Shown here: positions 44,954 to 53,056 of the stretch, piece after piece
Position numbering within the stretch: the first letter of the stretch is position 1
Layout: every line of letters starts with the position of its first letter
Assembly: GCF_001570565.1 (NCBI RefSeq)
Contig: NZ_BBXE01000018.1
Location: forward strand, 260,002-324,001
DNA length: 64,000 nt
Direction: 5' to 3'
From: Herbidospora yilanensis
Lineage (GTDB): Bacteria > Actinomycetota > Actinomycetes > Streptosporangiales > Streptosporangiaceae
Made by a program: the position numbers and the translations under genes
The notes under the pieces: generated by a model
The model's input: only the letters and a program-made list of their open reading frames with translations
What the model was told of the DNA's origin: nothing
Database searches by the model: none

Positions 44954-45583
44954 ATGGCCACGCCGGTCCCGCTCGGATTGCAGGGCGCGTACGCTCTCGG
45001 CCAGCGGAGTACCTACGACGAGCTACGCACCAAACTCCTCGACGTCGCCAGCGAACTGCTGATCAGCGCGGGGCCCGAAAGCCTGACCGTGCGGCGGATC
45101 GCCGCCGAGGCCGGGTGCGCCACGACCGTCATCTACACGATGTTCGGCAGCAAAGAGGGCCTGGCCGAGGCCCTCTACCTCGAAGGATTCGAGCGCTTCC
45201 GGCGCCGCCTGGCCGCCGTGCCCGTGCGCGCCGACCCGTTCGAATACCTCCAGTCGCTCGGCCCGGCCTACCGCGAGGCGGCCCTGGCCGAGCCCGGCTA
45301 CTACAGCCTGATGTTCGAGCGGGCCATCCCGGGCTTCGTCCCGTCGGAGCGGGCCCGGACCCTCGCCCGCGCGGCGCTGAACCTGTTCGACCGGGTGATC
45401 GCCGACTGCATCTCGGCCGGCTACCTGACGCCGACCCAGCCCCGCAAGATCGCCGACGCGCTGTGGGCCGCCGCCCAGGGGGCGATATCACTGGAACGTG
45501 CCGGTCATCTGCCCGACGCCCAGACCTACACCGTGGTCACCAACGCCACGATCAACCAGTTCGTGGCGCCCCGGGCACACTGA
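44954..45583 (+). CDS. TetR-family regulator
   Basis: A 209-residue TetR regulator. The helix-turn-helix (~residues 20–66) is LTVRRIAAEAGCATTVIYTM, FGSKEGLAEALY. The C-terminal half matches the TetR_C_33/WHG-type domain (YREAALAEPGYYSLMFERAI). ATG 44954 is chosen with AAGGG 10 nt upstream; ATG 44918 is possible. Divergent from the aldehyde dehydrogenase, which it probably represses. It is convergent with the PucR gene and overlaps its 3' end by 32 bp. Confidence 0.8.
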   Translation: MATPVPLGLQGAYALGQRSTYDELRTKLLDVASELLISAGPESLTVRRIAAEAGCATTVIYTMFGSKEGLAEALYLEGFERFRRRLAAVPVRADPFEYLQSLGPAYREAALAEPGYYSLMFERAIPGFVPSERARTLARAALNLFDRVIADCISAGYLTPTQPRKIADALWAAAQGAISLERAGHLPDAQTYTVVTNATINQFVAPRAH

Positions 45584-46937
45584 GGGCGATCCACAACTCC
45601 GCACGGGCCGCCGGGTCGTCGAGGTCGCGGCCGAGGAGTTCGGCGGTCTTCTTCATCCGGTAGCGCAGCGTGTGCCGGTGCACGCCCAGGCGCTGCGCGG
45701 CGGCGTCCCAGTGGCCGTTGCAGGCGAGGTAGGCCTGGAGGGATTCCCGCAGGTCGCCCCGCTGCTCGTCGAGCGGGGCCAGCAGCACGTCGGCGTAGGC
45801 GCGCACCGCGCCCGCGTCGAGCAGGCCGAGGAGCCCCTGGCCCGCCAGGTCGGCGAAGTCGAGCTTGCCCCGCCCGGCCCGGTAGGCCCTTACCGCCTGG
45901 TCGACCGCCGTCGCGACGCGGCTCAGCGGGCCGGGGAGGCTGATCCCCACCGGTTCGTCGAGGGCGTCCCGCAGACCGGGCGCCTCCGCTTCGGCGCAGA
46001 TCACGACGGTCACGTCGCCGTGGGGGGCGTGGAAGGCGCTGATCGGGCCGCTCTCCGCGACCGCCAGGGCCACCACCGGGTCGTCGGGCAGGGTCACGCC
46101 CACGTCGGCCAGCACCTCGCGGGCCGTCTCGGTCTCGCCGGCGATCAGCAGCCGGAGCACCGCCGAGCGCAGCCGCTCGGGCGCGGCGCCCTGTTCGAGG
46201 GCCAGGGTCAGCAGCGAGGCCGCCGCGTTGACGATCGTGTGGGCGATCGGCGTGAAGGGGTGTCCGGCGCCGACCGCGAAGAAGCCGCGCCCGCCGAGCG
46301 GCTGGACCACCACGTTCTCCTGCGGCCCGGCCAGCGCGACGGCCGCCGCGCCGCTCCTGAGCCGGGCCAGCTCGCTGCGCAGGCCGGCGGCGCGCTCCCC
46401 CGCCTCGGGCGGGGTGGCGTGGCGGACCGTGCCGGTCTCGTCGAGCAGCACCACCCAGCCGCCGAGCTCACGGGCCAGCCGGTCGGCCACCGACGCCGCG
46501 CCGTCGCCCCGCAGGGCGGCCCTGGTCAGGCGTCCCTGGGCCTCGAAGGCCCCGGTGATCTCCTCGTAGTGCTCGGCGGCCAGCAGGTCGCTGACGGCCT
46601 TCCCGATGGCGATGAAGGGGGTCTCCCTGGCCACCTCGACCAGCGGCAACCCGGCCTCGGCCGCCGCCGCGACCAGTTCGGTGGGCACCCGCGCGTGGCT
46701 GAGGCCGATGCCGAACCCCAGGCCCGCGACGCCGCGGTCCACGAGCCGGGTGATGTACGGCCGCCACGAGGCCGTCCGCATGCCGGTGGTGAGCACCAGC
46801 TCGTCACCCTCCAGGAACGGCGTCGGATCCGCCAGCTCGCTCACCGCGACCCAGCGCACGGGGCGGTCGAGCGCCTCCCATCCGGCCAGCACCCGCAACC
46901 CGGCCATGCCGGTGATCCTGCGCAGGGACGGCGCCAC
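45552..46937 (-). CDS. PucR-family transcriptional regulator, probably of gabT
   Basis: A 461-residue PucR/CdaR-type activator. The N-terminal purine-catabolism domain is LRVLAGWEALDRPVRWVAVS, ELADPTPFLEGDELVLTTGM. A GGDEF-like middle domain follows, and the C-terminal PucR helix-turn-helix is LQAYLACNGHWDAAAQRLGV, HRHTLRYRMKKTAELLGRDL. GTG 46937 has AAGGGGG 8 nt upstream; the frame stays open further upstream only as antisense to gabT. It is divergent from gabT, and regulators of this type commonly activate GABA aminotransferase genes. Confidence 0.8.
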   Translation of the reverse strand: MAPSLRRITGMAGLRVLAGWEALDRPVRWVAVSELADPTPFLEGDELVLTTGMRTASWRPYITRLVDRGVAGLGFGIGLSHARVPTELVAAAAEAGLPLVEVARETPFIAIGKAVSDLLAAEHYEEITGAFEAQGRLTRAALRGDGAASVADRLARELGGWVVLLDETGTVRHATPPEAGERAAGLRSELARLRSGAAAVALAGPQENVVVQPLGGRGFFAVGAGHPFTPIAHTIVNAAASLLTLALEQGAAPERLRSAVLRLLIAGETETAREVLADVGVTLPDDPVVALAVAESGPISAFHAPHGDVTVVICAEAEAPGLRDALDEPVGISLPGPLSRVATAVDQAVRAYRAGRGKLDFADLAGQGLLGLLDAGAVRAYADVLLAPLDEQRGDLRESLQAYLACNGHWDAAAQRLGVHRHTLRYRMKKTAELLGRDLDDPAARAELWIALSVPGAPRTG

Positions 46938-46979
46938 CTGTCGGCCCCCTTGTCGTCCGCCTGTTTTATCCAACCTGGC

Positions 46980-47042
46980 ACGTGGCGAACCCCGATTCTG
47001 CCACGTCGGAGCATCGAGACTTCGCACCGGGGGACGTAACGT
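46980..47042. promoter_or_regulatory. pucR–gabT divergent region: inverted repeat and gabT leaderless promoter
   Basis: ACGTGGC (46980–46986) and GCCACGT (47000–47006) form an inverted repeat with a 13-nt spacer, a candidate PucR site. TAACGT (47037–47042) lies exactly 7 nt before the gabT ATG, consistent with a -10 hexamer and a leaderless message. Confidence 0.5.
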
Positions 47043-47049
47043 CGACCAC

Positions 47050-48396
47050 ATGACCACAACAGCCCACGGCGGCCCGGGGCTTCCCCAGGAGCGCCGCCTC
47101 GTCACCGAGATCCCCGGCCCCAAGTCGCGCGAGATGTTCACGCGCAAGCAGTCGGCGGTGCCCGCCGGCGTGGGCACCACCCTGCCGGTCTTCGTGACGA
47201 AGGCCGGTGGCGGCGTGCTGGTCGACGCCGACGGCAACTCCCTGATCGACTTCGGTTCGGGCATCGCCGTCACCAACGTCGGCAACGCCGCCCCGAAGGT
47301 GGTCGAGCGGGTGCGCAAGCAGGTGGCCGACTTCACCCACACCTGCTTCATGATCACGCCGTACGAGTCGTACGTCGCCGTCTGCGAGAAGCTCAACACG
47401 ATCACCCCGGGCGACCACGAGAAGCGCACGTTCCTGGTCAACAGCGGCGCCGAGGCGGTGGAGAACGCCGTCAAGGTGGCCCGCCTGGCGACCGGCCGCC
47501 CGGCGGTGGTCGCCTTCGACCACGGCTACCACGGCCGCACCCTGCTGACGATGACGCTGACGGCGAAGAACATGCCGTACAAGCAGGGGTTCGGGCCCTA
47601 CGCCCCCGAGGTCTACCGAATGCCGCTCGCCTACCCCTTCCGGTGGCCGGGCGAGAACGCGGCCGAGGAGGCCGCCGCGCAGGCGATCGACATGATCACC
47701 AAGCAGATCGGCGCCGAGAACGTGGCCGCGGTGATCATCGAGCCGATCGCCGGCGAGGGCGGCTTCATCGTGCCGGCGCGCGGGTTCCTGCCGCGCATCG
47801 CCGAGTTCTGCGAGGCCAACGGGATCGTGTTCATCGCCGACGAGATCCAGACCGGCTTCGCCCGGACCGGCCAGATGTTCGCGTGCGAGGACGAGGGCAT
47901 CGTGCCCGACATCATCACCACGGCCAAGGGCATCGCGGGCGGCCTCCCGCTGGCCGCCGTGACCGGCCGCGCCGAGCTCATGGACGCCGTCCACGCCGGC
48001 GGCCTGGGCGGCACCTACGGCGGCAACCCGCTGGCGTGCGAGGCGGCCCTGGGCGTGCTGGAGACGATCGAGGAGGAGGGCCTGGTCGAGCGGGCCCGCG
48101 CGATCGGCGAGGTGATGCTGCCGCGCCTGCGCGGCCTCCAGGAGCGCTTCGGGATCATCGGGGACGTGCGCGGCCGGGGCGCCATGACGGCGATCGAGCT
48201 GGTCGTCCCTGGCACGAAGGACCCGAACCCGGCGGCGGCGTCGGAGATCGCCAAGCGCTGTCACGCCGAGGGGCTCGTGGTGCTGACCGCCGGCACCTAC
48301 GGCAATGTGCTCCGGTTCCTCCCGCCGTTGGTGATTCCGGACCACCTGCTGGAGGAGGGTTTGACCATCCTCGAAAAAGCCGTCAGCGAGGTGTGA
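47050..48396 (+). CDS. gabT: 4-aminobutyrate aminotransferase
   Basis: A 448-residue class III PLP aminotransferase; it transfers the amino group of GABA to 2-oxoglutarate, giving succinate semialdehyde. Motifs: [47 protein letters not shown], the PLP Asp in [15 protein letters not shown], and the Schiff-base Lys in [17 protein letters not shown] 47050 begins the family N-terminus; there is no ribosome site but a TAACGT hexamer 7 nt upstream. It ends at a strong terminator. It could use GABA from the putrescine genes at 6.5–9.3 kb. Confidence 0.9.
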   Translation: MTTTAHGGPGLPQERRLVTEIPGPKSREMFTRKQSAVPAGVGTTLPVFVTKAGGGVLVDADGNSLIDFGSGIAVTNVGNAAPKVVERVRKQVADFTHTCFMITPYESYVAVCEKLNTITPGDHEKRTFLVNSGAEAVENAVKVARLATGRPAVVAFDHGYHGRTLLTMTLTAKNMPYKQGFGPYAPEVYRMPLAYPFRWPGENAAEEAAAQAIDMITKQIGAENVAAVIIEPIAGEGGFIVPARGFLPRIAEFCEANGIVFIADEIQTGFARTGQMFACEDEGIVPDIITTAKGIAGGLPLAAVTGRAELMDAVHAGGLGGTYGGNPLACEAALGVLETIEEEGLVERARAIGEVMLPRLRGLQERFGIIGDVRGRGAMTAIELVVPGTKDPNPAAASEIAKRCHAEGLVVLTAGTYGNVLRFLPPLVIPDHLLEEGLTILEKAVSEV

Positions 48397-48404
48397 TTCA
48401 TCCC

Positions 48405-48441
48405 AAAAAGGGCACCCGGCTTGTTGCCGAGTGCCCTTTTT
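48405..48441 (+). terminator. Rho-independent terminator after gabT
   Basis: AAAAAGGGCAC–CGGC pairs with GCCG–GTGCCCTTTTT around TTGTT, with one C·A mismatch. The run of T at the 3' side gives a classical intrinsic terminator 9 nt past the stop. Confidence 0.9.
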
Positions 48442-48560
48442 GTTGCTGTTCGACCCGTCGGATGTCAGTCATTTAACCCTGACTTGGCGTCGTGCTTGTC
48501 GATCACACCAGGTAGTCGCGTTATAACGGTTCCGACACATGACCGAGGAGGCGGACAGGT

Positions 48561-48791
48561 TTGCTGACGTTCGACCCGGCAGGTCTCACCTCGCTCCAGC
48601 GCGACGGAGACGCCTGTGTGGTCTGCCACAAGAAATGGCCTCGCCCCCGCGTCCGAGTCGGCCGGTTGCCCGACGACACCACCGTCCACGCGTGTGACGA
48701 GTGCGCCGAAGCCCTGCTGCCGGTCGTGCCCAGACGCCGCGAGCGGCAGCTCACTGCTCGCGGAGCGCCCAAGGAGAGCCGTAGTCGGTGA
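48561..48791 (+). CDS. Small CxxC zinc-ribbon-like protein
   Basis: A 76-residue protein with two CxxC knuckles (CVVCHKKW and CDECAEAL) 26 residues apart and a basic C-terminus (PRRRERQLTARGAPKESRSR). The spacing suggests one zinc site. TTG 48561 is preceded by GAGGAGG at 9 nt. The 3' end overlaps the convergent saccharopine dehydrogenase gene by 41 bp. Function unknown; such small actinomycete zinc proteins are often nucleic-acid associated. Confidence 0.6.
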   Translation: MLTFDPAGLTSLQRDGDACVVCHKKWPRPRVRVGRLPDDTTVHACDECAEALLPVVPRRRERQLTARGAPKESRSR

Positions 48792-49953
48792 GCAGGTCGA
48801 GGAACGGCACCGCGTCGAAGGCCTCCGGGCCGAGCACGCCCTTGCCCTTCCAGACCCCGTTCGCCAGCAGCTCCAGCGCGACGACCGGGTGCACCGCGGT
48901 CTGCCACACGACGGCCTGACAACCGTACTCACGCATCGACCACTCGTTGTCGACCACGTGGTAGAGGTAGACCTCGCGCGCCCGGCCGTCCTTGCCGACG
49001 CCCTTGACCCAGGTGCCGGCGCAGGTCTTGCCGCGCATGCGGTCGCCGAGGGTCGAGGGGTCGGGCAGCGAGGCGGCCACGACGTCGCGGGGTGAGACGT
49101 CCAGGCCCTTCACCTTCACGGTGCCGGGCGAGTCGAGGCCGAGCTTGCGCAGCGTCTTCAGCACCTCGATGAACTCGTTGCCGAGGCCGTACTTGAAGGT
49201 GACGCGGCGGGTGTCGACCCACCGGGGCACCAGCAGCACCTCCTCGTGCTCGACGTTCACGCACTCCACCGGGCCGATGCCCTCGGGGAAGTCGAACACC
49301 TCCGGCTCGCTGAACGGCTCGGTGGTGTGCCAGCGGCCGTCCTCCCACACGATCGGGGGGTTCAGGCACTCCTCGATGGTGGTCCAGATGGAGAAGGTCG
49401 GGGCGAAGTCGTAGCCGTCGACGCGCAGGTTGGAGCCGTCGCGGATGCCGATCTCCTCGATCGTCTCGAAGAGGTGGTCGGCGGCGTAGCGGGCGAACAC
49501 GTCGGCGAGACCGGGCTCGACGCCCATGCCGACCAGGGCGAGCTGGTCGCGCTCCTCCCACTTGTCGGCGAGGGCGAACTGGTCGTCGCCGAGCTTCACG
49601 CCCGGCACTTCGTAGGGTCGCTGGGGGTGGCGGGCGCTGAGCGACATCGCCATGTCGAGGTAGGTCACTCCGGCGTTCAGCGCGGCCGTGAACAGCGGCA
49701 TGTCGAAGCGCGGGTCGACGGCGTTGAACAGCACGTCGCACTCGTGGGCCCGCAGGGCCGCCTCGACCTCGGCCGCGTTCGAGGCGTCGAGTCCGATCGC
49801 CGAGAAACGGGGGTCTTCGATCCGGGCACATGCGGAAACGGCCCGGTTCACGTCGTAATCGGCAACAACGATGTGGTCGTAGAAACTGCGCCGGGAGGCG
49901 ATGGCCACCATGGCCGAACCCACGCCACCAGCGCCGACAAGGAGGATCCGCAT
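48751..49953 (-). CDS. Saccharopine dehydrogenase-family protein (LYS9-like)
   Basis: A 400-residue NAD(P)-dependent enzyme. The Rossmann fold is MRILLVGAGGVGSAMVAIAS, followed by VADYDVNRAVSACARI and VLFNAVDPRFDMPLF. GVTYLDMAMSLS and GMGVEPGLADVFARYAADHL are characteristic of LYS9/saccharopine reductase-type enzymes, so an amine-condensing or -releasing reaction on lysine or a carboxyspermidine-like substrate is likely. ATG 49953 has no ribosome site. On its strand TTGAAT, an 18-bp spacer and TAGCCT lie 7 nt upstream, indicating a leaderless promoter. Confidence 0.8.
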   Translation of the reverse strand: MRILLVGAGGVGSAMVAIASRRSFYDHIVVADYDVNRAVSACARIEDPRFSAIGLDASNAAEVEAALRAHECDVLFNAVDPRFDMPLFTAALNAGVTYLDMAMSLSARHPQRPYEVPGVKLGDDQFALADKWEERDQLALVGMGVEPGLADVFARYAADHLFETIEEIGIRDGSNLRVDGYDFAPTFSIWTTIEECLNPPIVWEDGRWHTTEPFSEPEVFDFPEGIGPVECVNVEHEEVLLVPRWVDTRRVTFKYGLGNEFIEVLKTLRKLGLDSPGTVKVKGLDVSPRDVVAASLPDPSTLGDRMRGKTCAGTWVKGVGKDGRAREVYLYHVVDNEWSMREYGCQAVVWQTAVHPVVALELLANGVWKGKGVLGPEAFDAVPFLDLLTDYGSPWALREQ

Positions 49954-50038
49954 GGAGAGCAGGCTAACAGTTGACTGACTGACCATTCAATAAGATGGCC
50001 GAATTCGACTGGTCCACCAATCAGTGAGGCGGAGGGAT

Positions 50039-51202
50039 CTACTCCTCCTTGAGGGCCGCCCAGGCCTTGATCCAGTCTTCGTAGGCGGTGCACGACCCCG
50101 CCTCGCCGCCGCAGTCTTCGGCCGGGAAGGTGGCGAACACCACACCCTTGTCGAGGTGCTCCGCGCACAGCGTCTCGACGCGGTCCTGCTTGGCGGCCTC
50201 GCCGGGCGGGGCGTCGTCGGAGACCTTGAACGTGCACGCCTTCGGGTTCGCCGGCGCGGTGCCCGTCCACCAGGCGACCTCGCGCTGCACCTCGGGCCGC
50301 AGCGACCATTCGAGCCAGCTCTCGGCGCACGAGGGGTGCGCGGCGCGGGCCGAGACCATCCACGACATGACCCAGCCGGTGGCGGGGCCGCCGGCCCGGG
50401 TGACGCCGAGCCCCGCCCCGGCCATGCCGCCCAGCACGTAGGGCGTGGCCTGGGCCATCGTCGCCCCGCCCGCGAAGCCCTCGATCACCTGGAGGGGGTC
50501 GCGCCAGTAGGCCCGGCCGTCCTTCTTCCTCTCCAGCAGCGCCACGGCCTCGTCGAGCTGCGCCGGGCTGAGCTGGTAGGGGTTGTCGAACCCGAGCGAC
50601 AGGGCGGCGTCGGCGATGGTCAGCGGGGTGTCGCGGAGCAGCACCGGCCCGTCGGCGTCGAAGATCGAGCCCTTCGCGCCGTCCTTCACGGCCACGACGG
50701 TGGTGTCCCACACGTAGGGCACGCCGTGGTCGCCGACCAGCTCGCGCGTCCACTTCGGCAACCCGGAGTATCCGGCGACCTTCCCGGTGTCGATCCGGGC
50801 CGCGCCCCCGTCGGCGACCAGCTTCCCGGCCAGGTCGGGCCCGGCCGCCACCACGTCGAAGGTGTCGACGTCGACGGGGTTGCCGGCGACGTACTCCCAC
50901 GGCCGGTAGGTCACCCGGCAGCCGCTCTCGCGCTCGAACGGCGCGACCCAGTTGACCTTCCGGTCGTTGCCGCCCCACTCGACGAAACCACGGGGAGCCA
51001 GGACGGTGAGCGCGCCCTCACCCGTGCCGGAGGAGGCCGGCGACGGCGAGGGGGTGCGCGACGGCGACGGGGTCGGGGCCTTCGACGCCCCCTTGGAGGA
51101 GGCGGAGGAGGACGGGGCGGGCGCGGAGGCGATCTGCTGGCCGCACGCGGCCAGCAGCAGAACGGCGGCCCCGGCGAGGGCGGTGAGACGACGCGACGCC
51201 AA
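50039..51202 (-). CDS. Spermidine/putrescine-binding lipoprotein, PotD-like
   Basis: A 387-residue extracellular solute-binding protein. The signal peptide ends in lipobox LLAACG. A Ser/Pro/Thr-rich tether (ASAPAPSSSASSKG, PSPSRTPSPSPAS) follows. The binding domain has LTVLAPRGFVEWGG, GVPYVWDTTVVAVKDG and ALSLGFDNPYQLSPAQL, typical of PotD/PotF-type receptors. TTG 51202 is the start, with GGAGG 5 nt upstream; the open frame further upstream lacks a signal. No transporter genes adjoin it. It may serve potBCA at 10.4–13.1 kb, which lacks a receptor. Confidence 0.75.
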   Translation of the reverse strand: MASRRLTALAGAAVLLLAACGQQIASAPAPSSSASSKGASKAPTPSPSRTPSPSPASSGTGEGALTVLAPRGFVEWGGNDRKVNWVAPFERESGCRVTYRPWEYVAGNPVDVDTFDVVAAGPDLAGKLVADGGAARIDTGKVAGYSGLPKWTRELVGDHGVPYVWDTTVVAVKDGAKGSIFDADGPVLLRDTPLTIADAALSLGFDNPYQLSPAQLDEAVALLERKKDGRAYWRDPLQVIEGFAGGATMAQATPYVLGGMAGAGLGVTRAGGPATGWVMSWMVSARAAHPSCAESWLEWSLRPEVQREVAWWTGTAPANPKACTFKVSDDAPPGEAAKQDRVETLCAEHLDKGVVFATFPAEDCGGEAGSCTAYEDWIKAWAALKEE

Positions 51203-51293
51203 CGATCCTCCACGGCCTGGAACCGGACTCCCCGGAAGCCTACTCGCAGGTCCTAGGACCAATATCCGAGTGAGTTCTGTCGGTGGGCCTCCG

Positions 51294-51306
51294 TAGAGTC
51301 GAGCCC
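51294..51306 (+). promoter_or_regulatory. Leaderless promoter of the small-ORF/MFS chain
   Basis: TAGAGT at 51294–51299 lies exactly 7 nt before the ATG at 51307, with no ribosome site between. This supports transcription starting at the first small ORF. Confidence 0.45.
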
Positions 51307-51375
51307 ATGAGCTCCACCCCGTTCCCGTCACCCCGCGCCGCCACGGCGATGATCATCAAGCGGTCCGGCGCATGA
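51307..51375 (+). CDS. Putative 22-residue leader peptide
   Basis: A 22-codon ORF (SSTPFPSPRAATAMIIKRSG) that begins 7 nt after a TAGAGT hexamer. Its TGA overlaps the next ORF's start as ATGA. It is too short for family recognition. Its position at the head of a coupled chain leading into an exporter suggests a leader peptide, perhaps responding to drug-stalled ribosomes. Translation is unproven. Confidence 0.4.
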   Translation: MSSTPFPSPRAATAMIIKRSGA

Positions 51376-51623
51376 CCACGACCGTTTCCGCCGCTCGAAC
51401 CCCGAGCGTGCTCCGCCGGAGGTCTCCGGTCATGAGCGCGACCGTCCTCCCCGCCGCGGGGCTCGCCGGAGACGCGTCTCCCGGGTCGACGATCCGCCTG
51501 GGTTCTCCCGCCGTGACCGTCTCCCCGGCGCCGGGCGCCGCTCGCAAGGCCGGCATCGTGGGCGCGGCCGCGTCCTGGTCCGGCGACCGCGACCAGTGGG
51601 TCGCCGCGGGGTGGGCCTCGTGA
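51372..51623 (+). CDS. Small 83-residue hypothetical protein coupled to MFS exporter
   Basis: An 83-residue ORF with GC-rich third positions like a real gene. It starts in an ATGA overlap with the 22-residue ORF and ends in a GTGA overlap with the MFS gene. The sequence is Ala/Ser/Pro/Val-rich (TTTVSAARTPSVLRRRS, GAARKAGIVGAAASWSGDRD) with no domain, signal or convincing membrane segment. It may be translated mainly to deliver ribosomes to the exporter start. Confidence 0.45.
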   Translation: MTTTVSAARTPSVLRRRSPVMSATVLPAAGLAGDASPGSTIRLGSPAVTVSPAPGAARKAGIVGAAASWSGDRDQWVAAGWAS

Positions 51624-53047
51624 CCGCGCCCATCTCCTCAGCCTCGGCGGCCGTCGAAGAGGCGCCGCTCGACCGCGCCGCGATCACCGTCATCGTGCTG
51701 GCCTGTCTCGGCCAGTTCATGGTCGTGCTCGACGTGTCGATCGTGAACGTGGCGCTGCCGGCCATGCGCGCCGAGCTCGGCTTCACCGAGACGGGTCTCC
51801 AGTGGGTCGTCAACGCCTACGCGCTCACCTTCGCCGGGCTCATGTTGCTCGGCGGCAGGGCGGCCGACCTGTTCGGCCGCAAGCGGGTCTTCCTCACCGG
51901 CGTGTCGGTGTTCGCGCTGGCCAGCCTGCTGGGCGGCATGGCGACCGACCCCGGCCTGCTGATCGCGGCGCGGGTGCTGCAGGGCGTCGGCGCGGCCGTG
52001 CTGGCCCCGACCACCCTCACGATCCTGACCACGACCTTCACCGAGGGGCCGCGCCGCACCGCCGCCATCTCGGCGTGGAACGCCGTGGGCGCGGCCGGAG
52101 GCGCGGCGGGCGGCATCCTCGGCGGCACCCTCACCGAGTTGTTGTCCTGGCGCTGGACGCTGCTGATCAACGTGCCGATCGGGCTGGCCATCGTCGTCAC
52201 CGGCCTGCGGGTGATCGCCCGCGACCGGCCCGAGGGCTCGGCCCGGCTCGACCTGCCCGGCGCGGCGCTGGTCACCGGCGCGCTGACGGCCATCGCCTAC
52301 GGCACGGTCGAGACCCACGAACACGGCTGGGGGTCGCCGGTCGCGCTCGTGCCGCTGGTCCTGGGCGTGCTGGGGCTCGGCGTGTTCGTCCTGGTCGAGT
52401 CGAAGACGGCGAGCCCGCTGGTGCCGCTGGCGCTGCTGACCCGCCGCACGGTCGCCGGCACCACGATCATCCAGGTGCTGTCCGGGGCGATCTTCTTCGC
52501 GATGTGGTACTTCCTGTCGCTCCACATGCAGGGCGACCTCGGCTACACCCCGATGACGGCCGGGCTCGCGTTCCTGCCCCACGCGCTCACCCTCATCGCC
52601 ACCGGGCGGCTCGCGCCGCTGCTGCTGCGCCGCATGACGCCGCGCACCCTCCTGATCGGCGCGACCGTCGTCGGCATCGCCGGCATGCTGCTGCAGTCGG
52701 CCGTGCTCGACGGCTACGTGCTGGGCATCCTGGTGCCGGGCGTGCTGATGTGCGGGGGCGCCGGAATGGCGTTCACCCCGTTGGTCGTGCTGGCGACCAA
52801 CGGGGTGCGGCGGTCGGAGTCGGGCCTGGTGTCCGGCATCCTCGGCGCCTCCCGCCAGGTGGGCGGCTCGCTCGGCCTGGCGGGCCTGGCCACCGTCGCG
52901 GCCACCATGGCCACCCCGGAGGCCGGCTACGGCGCCGTCTTCCTGATCGGGGCCGTCCTGATGGCGATCTCCATCGTGGTGGCCCTGGTCGTCCTGCCCG
53001 GCCGCGCGGCGACGAGGCGGGCCGAGGAGGCCGGCGCCCCGTCGTAG
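51620..53047 (+). CDS. MFS drug exporter, EmrB/QacA (DHA2) type
   Basis: A 475-residue major-facilitator exporter with about 14 hydrophobic segments. Motifs: LDVSIVNVALPAM at TM1 (DHA2 motif D1), GGRAADLFGRKRVFL (motif A), and the motif-C-like AVGAAGGAAGGILGG. The GTG start overlaps the small ORF before it. Proton-driven export of a toxic compound is likely; the substrate is unknown. It is convergent with the mmsA-like gene 9 bp downstream. No adjacent regulator; control may lie in the upstream small ORFs. Confidence 0.85.
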   Translation: MTAPISSASAAVEEAPLDRAAITVIVLACLGQFMVVLDVSIVNVALPAMRAELGFTETGLQWVVNAYALTFAGLMLLGGRAADLFGRKRVFLTGVSVFALASLLGGMATDPGLLIAARVLQGVGAAVLAPTTLTILTTTFTEGPRRTAAISAWNAVGAAGGAAGGILGGTLTELLSWRWTLLINVPIGLAIVVTGLRVIARDRPEGSARLDLPGAALVTGALTAIAYGTVETHEHGWGSPVALVPLVLGVLGLGVFVLVESKTASPLVPLALLTRRTVAGTTIIQVLSGAIFFAMWYFLSLHMQGDLGYTPMTAGLAFLPHALTLIATGRLAPLLLRRMTPRTLLIGATVVGIAGMLLQSAVLDGYVLGILVPGVLMCGGAGMAFTPLVVLATNGVRRSESGLVSGILGASRQVGGSLGLAGLATVAATMATPEAGYGAVFLIGAVLMAISIVVALVVLPGRAATRRAEEAGAPS

Positions 53048-53056
53048 CCGCCCGTT

